Source of the DNA: RFTU01 sp049423145
GTDB taxonomy: Bacteria; Pseudomonadota; Gammaproteobacteria; Burkholderiales; Burkholderiaceae_C
Reading direction: 5' to 3'
Assembly (NCBI GenBank): GCA_049423145.1
Contig: JBMSQF010000081.1
Location: forward strand, 1-8,692
DNA length: 8,692 nt
The translations under genes and the position numbers were made by a program. Position 1 is the first letter of the stretch. Each line of letters begins with the position of its first letter. The notes under the pieces were generated by a model, which had not been told where the DNA came from, searched no databases, and saw only the letters and a list, made by a program, of their open reading frames with translations. Positions 4,834 through 8,692 of this stretch are shown here, piece by piece.

Positions 4834-5859
4834 ATGAGCTTCAAGATCGACATCCAACCGGCTGGTCTGCAGTTTCAAGTGGAGCGGGATCAGGCCATCC
4901 TGCCAGCAGCCATCGCCGCGGGCGTGGGCCTGCCCTACGGCTGCCGCGACGGCGCCTGCGGTTCCTGCAAAAGCAAGCTGGTCAGCGGCCGGGTGATCCA
5001 CGGCGCCCACCAACTCAAGGCGCTTTCGGCGGCCGAAGAGGAGGCTGGGCTCATCTTGACCTGTTGTGCCACGCCGCAAACAGACTGCGTGATCGAGTCC
5101 CGAAGCGTGGCAGCTGCGGGTGAATTTCCCATCATGAAGATCCCCGTGCGGGTGGCCACTCTGAATCAGGCGGCGCCCGATGTGATGATGGTACGGCTGC
5201 AGCTGCCGGCCAATGCCAGTTTTCAATACAAGGCCGGCCAGTATGTGGAGTTCCTGCTGCGCGATGGCAAGCGGCGGGCCTACAGCATGGCCAATGCGCC
5301 GCACCTCAAGGGCGACCCGCCCCAAATCGAGCTGCACATCCGCCACATGCCGGGTGGACTGTTCACCGACGCACTGTTCTCCACCGTGAAAGAAAAGGAC
5401 ATCATGCGGGTGGAGGGGCCGTTTGGCACCTTTTGGCTGCGTGAAGACAGTCGCAAACCCATTGTGCTGCTGGCCTCGGGAACCGGCTTGGCGCCGATCA
5501 AGGCCCTGATCGAACAGATGCAGTTGAAGCAGGACAACCGACCGGCCGTGCTCTTCTGGGGCTGCCGCCGGTCGCATGACCTGTACCTGCACGAATGGGC
5601 GGAACAGGCCGCGGCTTCGATGCCCAACCTGCGTTATGTGCCGGTGCTCAGTGAGGCGGGCCCCGATTGGCGCGGACGCAACGGCTTCGTCCACGAGGCG
5701 GTGATGCAGGACCTCCCCGACCTGTCCGGCCACGAGGTCTACGCCTGTGGGGCACCGGTCATGGTGGACGCTGCGCGGCGCGACTTCAGCGCCCGTTGCG
5801 GTCTGCCCGAAGACGCGTTTTACGCCGATTCGTTCACGTCGGAGGCGGACAAGGTCTGA
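4834..5859 (+). CDS. 2Fe-2S/FAD/NAD(P)H oxidoreductase, CDP-6-deoxy-delta-3,4-glucoseen reductase type
   Basis: A 341-residue electron-transfer flavoprotein with three domains in order. The plant-type ferredoxin domain (about 1-95) has cluster ligands Cys37, Cys42, Cys45 and Cys77 (CRDGACGSC, then LTCC). The FAD domain (about 100-200) has RAYS (148-151) and HIRHMPGGLF. The NAD(P)H domain (about 205-335) has LLASGTGLAPI (212-222) and YACGAPVMVDAA. The layout matches methane/phenol hydroxylase reductases and AscD/RfbI, which passes electrons to the 3-dehydratase in 3,6-dideoxyhexose synthesis. Burkholderiales proteins like this are commonly named after AscD, but no deoxysugar genes are nearby, so the partner is unknown. 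ATG 4834 is chosen because it opens the ferredoxin domain; an upstream in-frame extension to 4459 is antisense to the SDR gene. It overlaps rarA by 26 bases at the 3' end. Confidence 0.92.
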   Translation: MSFKIDIQPAGLQFQVERDQAILPAAIAAGVGLPYGCRDGACGSCKSKLVSGRVIHGAHQLKALSAAEEEAGLILTCCATPQTDCVIESRSVAAAGEFPIMKIPVRVATLNQAAPDVMMVRLQLPANASFQYKAGQYVEFLLRDGKRRAYSMANAPHLKGDPPQIELHIRHMPGGLFTDALFSTVKEKDIMRVEGPFGTFWLREDSRKPIVLLASGTGLAPIKALIEQMQLKQDNRPAVLFWGCRRSHDLYLHEWAEQAAASMPNLRYVPVLSEAGPDWRGRNGFVHEAVMQDLPDLSGHEVYACGAPVMVDAARRDFSARCGLPEDAFYADSFTSEADKV

Positions 5860-7234
5860 GTGCTTCGGCGGCGTCCAAGCTCCGCAGCCAGGCCAATTTT
5901 TCCTGCAGTTGCCGCTCAAGCCCGCGGTCGCTGGGCTCATACCAAGCGGGTGGAGCGATACCGTCTGGCAAGCAACTCATGCCAGCCGGGTAGGCGTGGG
6001 GCTCATCGTGCGCGTAGCGGTATGCCGCTCCATAGTCCATTGCCTTGTGCAACGGACTTGGGGCGTTGCGCAGGTGCAGCGGAACGGGCAGGGTACCGGT
6101 CTCGCGCACAAAGGCCTTGGCGCGCTTCCAAGCCTCATAGGAGGCATTGCTCTTGGCGGCCAGACTGAGGAACACCGCCGCCTGGGCCATGGCCAGTTCG
6201 CCTTCGGGCAAGCCGAGCCGGTCAACGGCCTGGGCTGCATTCAAGGCCAATTGCAGCGCGCGGGGGTCGGCATTGCCGATGTCCTCACTGGCGATGGCGA
6301 TCATGCGCCGGGTGACCTGCCGTGGGTCCACACCACCATCGATGAGGCGGGCCATCCAGTACAGCGCTGCATCGGGCTGGGAACTGCGCACGCTCTTGTG
6401 GAAGGCGCTGATCTGCTCGTAGTAATGGTCGCCAGCGCCATCGGCGCGCCGCAGCGAAGGGCTGGTGCTGGCCTGCGCGAAGTCCACATCGATGGGATGG
6501 CCCAGGCGGTCGGCTGCAGCAGCGGCCACGGCCACCTGCTCGATGAGGTTGAGAAAGCGCCGGCCGTCGCCATCGGCATAGGCCACGAGCAGCGAGAGTG
6601 CCGCTTCGTCAAACGCCAAACCCGGCTGTGCCAGCGCCGCCACAGCGCGCCGGGCGAGTTCCTCGAAATCCTCGCGGCCCAGGGGCTCCAGGGCGTAAAC
6701 CTGCGCCCTGGAGAGCAAGGCATTCGTCACCTGCAGGCCTGGATGCTCGGTGGTGCCCCCGATCAGAACGATCAGCCCCGACTCCACATGCGGCAGCAGT
6801 GCATCCTGCTGGGTCTTGTTGAAGGCATGGATCTCGTCGATGAAGACCACCGTGCCACGCCCTTCCTGCCCTTGCAGATGTTGCGCCGAGTCGATGACGG
6901 CCCGAATGTCCTTGATGCCGGCACTCACCGCAGAGATGACCCGGAACTCGCTTTGGGTGGCCTGAGCGGCCAAGCGGGCGATGGTGGTCTTGCCGACCCC
7001 CGGCGGGCCCCACAGGATGAAGGAGTGCAGCCGTCTGCCTTCAAATGCCAGGCGCAGCGGGCGCCCTGGGCCTACGAGATGGCGCTGTCCCACCACATCG
7101 TCCAGACGCTGGGGACGCATGCGTTCGGCCAAGGGCGCCATCGCCGTGGCCCCCCCGCCGGGAACGGCAGCGCCCGACGCGCCTGCATCAGGCCCATGGC
7201 GCGGTGGCACCGCTGGTTCGAACAGGTCCTTCAC
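5834..7234 (-). CDS. rarA: Replication-associated recombination protein A (AAA+ ATPase)
   Basis: A cytoplasmic AAA+ protein of the RarA/MgsA/WRNIP1 family, related to clamp loaders, that acts at stalled forks and DNA gaps and interacts with SSB. In 466 residues it shows PLAERMRPQRLDDVVGQ (34-50), Walker A GPPGVGKTT (76-84), Walker B VVFIDE (129-134) followed by HAFNKTQQDALLPHVE, sensor 1 GGTTEHP (159-165), ALLSRAQVY, then the RarA C-terminal part DHYYEQISAFHKS, ALYWMARLIDGG, IASEDIGNADP and YEAWKRAK. Residues 8-32 form a Pro/Gly/Ala linker longer than usual, between MKDLF and the ATPase core. The start is GTG 7234, whose GTGA overlaps the lolA stop by four bases, implying translational coupling; MKDLF resembles the family N-terminus, so the later Met32 is less likely. 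It is the third gene of the ftsK-lolA-rarA operon. Confidence 0.96.
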   Translation of the reverse strand: MKDLFEPAVPPRHGPDAGASGAAVPGGGATAMAPLAERMRPQRLDDVVGQRHLVGPGRPLRLAFEGRRLHSFILWGPPGVGKTTIARLAAQATQSEFRVISAVSAGIKDIRAVIDSAQHLQGQEGRGTVVFIDEIHAFNKTQQDALLPHVESGLIVLIGGTTEHPGLQVTNALLSRAQVYALEPLGREDFEELARRAVAALAQPGLAFDEAALSLLVAYADGDGRRFLNLIEQVAVAAAAADRLGHPIDVDFAQASTSPSLRRADGAGDHYYEQISAFHKSVRSSQPDAALYWMARLIDGGVDPRQVTRRMIAIASEDIGNADPRALQLALNAAQAVDRLGLPEGELAMAQAAVFLSLAAKSNASYEAWKRAKAFVRETGTLPVPLHLRNAPSPLHKAMDYGAAYRYAHDEPHAYPAGMSCLPDGIAPPAWYEPSDRGLERQLQEKLAWLRSLDAAEALRPCPPPT

Positions 7235-7869
7235 TGCTGGATGAGGTCTGCACCCTTGGGCACGGCAAAGACCATCCGGTCCGCCGGAAGCGGCACATTC
7301 AGCCTCACCGATCGGAACTGCAGAAGGGAACGCTGCCCAAAGTTGTCCAGGATTTCGACCGCGGCAAGCTCACCGCTTCGAAAGCCGATGCGCAGGCTCT
7401 CGAACCCGCCTTCGGAATTGCGTGGCACCGCCTTGACCCACTCCAGGCCATCGCGGGCCGGCTCGGCAGTCAGTGCGAAATCGCGGTCCAGGTGGGAGCC
7501 GGCCAGAAGGGCCGCCGGTGTGGCCGCCAGCGCCGCACTTTGCTTGCGGGAGACGACCTGGTTGAGATCGGGGTCGTAGATCCACAGGCGCTGACCGTCG
7601 GCCACGATCAACTGTTCGAAAGGCTTGGTATAGGCAAAGCGGAAACGGTTGGGCCGCGAAAACTCGAAGGTGCCACTGGAGCTGCGTCGCTTGGAACCGT
7701 CTGGGCTGATGACGGTCTGTGTGAACTCGGCGCTGCCGGTGCGGGCCTCGCGGACAAAGTGCTGGAGCGCGTTCAGGGCATCGGCCTGGGCACAAGGCAC
7801 GGCCCAAGCGACGAAGACGCCCACCAGCAAGCGGCGGGCCCACTTCACGCGCAGGGATTGAGGGCGCAT
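7231..7869 (-). CDS. lolA: Outer-membrane lipoprotein carrier protein LolA
   Basis: Periplasmic chaperone that takes mature lipoproteins from the LolCDE transporter in the inner membrane and hands them to LolB or the outer membrane. The 212-residue protein starts with a Sec signal peptide: basic KWARR, hydrophobic LLVGVFVAWAV, and a likely cut after AQA (residue 29). The mature part has the LolA pattern ALNALQHFVREA, SAEFTQTV, SSGTFEFSRPNRFRFAY, EQLIVADGQRLWIYDPDLNQV and SLLQFRSVRLN, as expected for its open beta-barrel. ATG 7869 is preferred over GTG 7872 because GGAAGAG lies just upstream and the ATG shares one base with the ftsK stop (TGATG). Translation is probably coupled to ftsK and, through a GTGA overlap, to rarA. 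Confidence 0.95.
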   Translation of the reverse strand: MRPQSLRVKWARRLLVGVFVAWAVPCAQADALNALQHFVREARTGSAEFTQTVISPDGSKRRSSSGTFEFSRPNRFRFAYTKPFEQLIVADGQRLWIYDPDLNQVVSRKQSAALAATPAALLAGSHLDRDFALTAEPARDGLEWVKAVPRNSEGGFESLRIGFRSGELAAVEILDNFGQRSLLQFRSVRLNVPLPADRMVFAVPKGADLIQQ

Positions 7870-8692
7870 CACTCTTCCCGCCGGGGCACGATGATGTCTC
7901 GGTTGCCGTTGGTCGCCATCGCGGACACCAGGCCGGACTTCTCCATCTGCTCCAGCAGCCGTGCGGCGCGGTTGTAGCCGATGCGCAAGTGGCGCTGCAC
8001 CAGAGAGATCGAGGCGCGCTTGTTTTGCAGTACCACCGCAACAGCCTGGTCATACAAGGGGTCGCTTTCACCATCGCCGCCGCCGGCGCCGCCGAAACCA
8101 ACGGCTTCGCCACCCTCACCGTCGAGCGTGCCACCTTCGAGGATGCCTTCGATGTAGCTCGGCTCACCCTGACTCTTGAGGTAATCCACCACCCGGTGTA
8201 CCTCGTCGTCACTGACGAAGGCGCCATGGACTCGGATGGGCAGGCCCGTGCCGCTGGCCATGTAGAGCATGTCACCCATGCCGAGCAATGCCTCCGCGCC
8301 CATCTGGTCCAGGATGGTGCGGCTGTCGATCTTGCTGCTGACCTGAAAGCTCAGGCGCGTGGGGATGTTGGCCTTGATCAGTCCGGTGATCACGTCCACC
8401 GACGGCCGCTGGGTGGCCAAGACGAGGTGGATGCCGGAGGCGCGCGCCTTCTGTGCCAAGCGGGCTATCAGCTCCTCGATCTTCTTGCCCACCACCATCA
8501 TCAGATCGGCCAGTTCGTCGATGACCACCACGATGAAGGGGAGCCGTTCCAGCGGTTCGGGCTCTTCAGGGGTCAATGAGAAGGGGTTGGGTATCTTTTC
8601 ATCGCGTGCAGCCGCCTCCTCGATCTTCTTGTTGAATCCGGCCACATTGCGCACACCCATTTTGCTCATGAGCTTGTAGCGGCGCTCCATCT
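7869..8692 (-). CDS. ftsK: DNA translocase FtsK, C-terminal part (5' end of gene outside window)
   Basis: Only the last ~274 codons are in the window; the frame runs off the right edge. In the family, FtsK is anchored at the division septum by N-terminal membrane helices and pumps chromosomal DNA toward dif, activating XerCD. The visible part holds the end of the RecA-like motor: MSKMGVRNVAGFN, Walker B FIVVVIDELADLMM (Asp-Glu), LVLATQRPSVDVITGLIKAN, SKIDSRTILDQMGAEALLG and HGAFVSDDEVHRVV. A glycine-rich linker of about 24 residues follows. Last is the winged-helix gamma domain (final 64 residues: DPLYDQAV, ASISLVQRHLRIGYNRAARL, NGNRDIIVP), which reads the KOPS orientation sequences. Walker A lies outside the window. 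It heads the visible ftsK-lolA-rarA operon, though the promoter is not in view. Confidence 0.97.
   Translation of the reverse strand, partial: MERRYKLMSKMGVRNVAGFNKKIEEAAARDEKIPNPFSLTPEEPEPLERLPFIVVVIDELADLMMVVGKKIEELIARLAQKARASGIHLVLATQRPSVDVITGLIKANIPTRLSFQVSSKIDSRTILDQMGAEALLGMGDMLYMASGTGLPIRVHGAFVSDDEVHRVVDYLKSQGEPSYIEGILEGGTLDGEGGEAVGFGGAGGGDGESDPLYDQAVAVVLQNKRASISLVQRHLRIGYNRAARLLEQMEKSGLVSAMATNGNRDIIVPRREE

Noticed and set aside
4549..5940. 463-residue minus-strand frame opposite the reductase
   Set aside because: It covers the ferredoxin reductase gene in antisense, is rich in His/Arg/Gly, and has no family motif.
5747..7579. 610-residue open frame on the plus strand opposite rarA and lolA
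   Set aside because: It lies antisense to two well-recognised genes and reads as no known protein; long antisense frames are expected at this GC content.
7783..7794. Lipobox-like Cys near the end of the LolA signal sequence
   Set aside because: The sequence AVPC has Pro before Cys, which does not fit a lipobox; AQA just after it is a normal signal peptidase I site, and LolA is soluble.

Overview
The window is GC-rich, densely coded DNA that looks chromosomal, from a betaproteobacterium, most likely Burkholderiales of a Comamonadaceae-like type. This rests on protein character (ValS tail, GalU, FtsK, LolA and RarA all resemble that group) and on the familiar ftsK-lolA-rarA order. No phage, transposase, CRISPR array or plasmid gene is visible. 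I see no undescribed multi-gene system; almost every gene is a recognisable housekeeping gene.

Left part (1-1738). A reading frame open at the left edge ends as the C-terminal tail of valyl-tRNA synthetase. Its first ~90 codons are not ValS: they resemble a beta-rich module of secreted carbohydrate-active proteins. This in-frame joint near 260-274 is the oddest feature of the window, either a real rearrangement or an assembly chimera. galU (UDP-glucose synthesis) follows on the same strand.

Sulfur pair (1736-2956, minus strand). cysM (cysteine synthase B) lies upstream of a small TusA/SirA-family sulfur carrier. The 81 bp between them holds two hairpins and a possible promoter. galU and the TusA-like gene converge on a hairpin that contains both stop codons.

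Middle (3159-5859). A complete tRNA-Leu(CAA) gene is followed 10 bases later by a rhomboid intramembrane protease gene. The rhomboid gene overlaps, tail to tail, an atypical SDR-type NAD(P)-binding protein carrying an unusual proline-rich insertion. Divergent from that gene, 37 bp away, is a 2Fe-2S/FAD/NAD reductase of the CDP-6-deoxy-glucoseen reductase type.

Right part (5834-8692, minus strand). ftsK (3' end of the gene only), lolA and rarA form a tightly coupled operon: the ftsK stop and lolA start share one base, and the lolA stop and rarA start share four. These genes serve chromosome segregation, lipoprotein transport to the outer membrane, and maintenance of stalled replication forks. 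rarA overlaps the reductase gene tail to tail. No gene-free stretch exceeds 300 bases; the longest is 2957-3158, between cysM and the tRNA.
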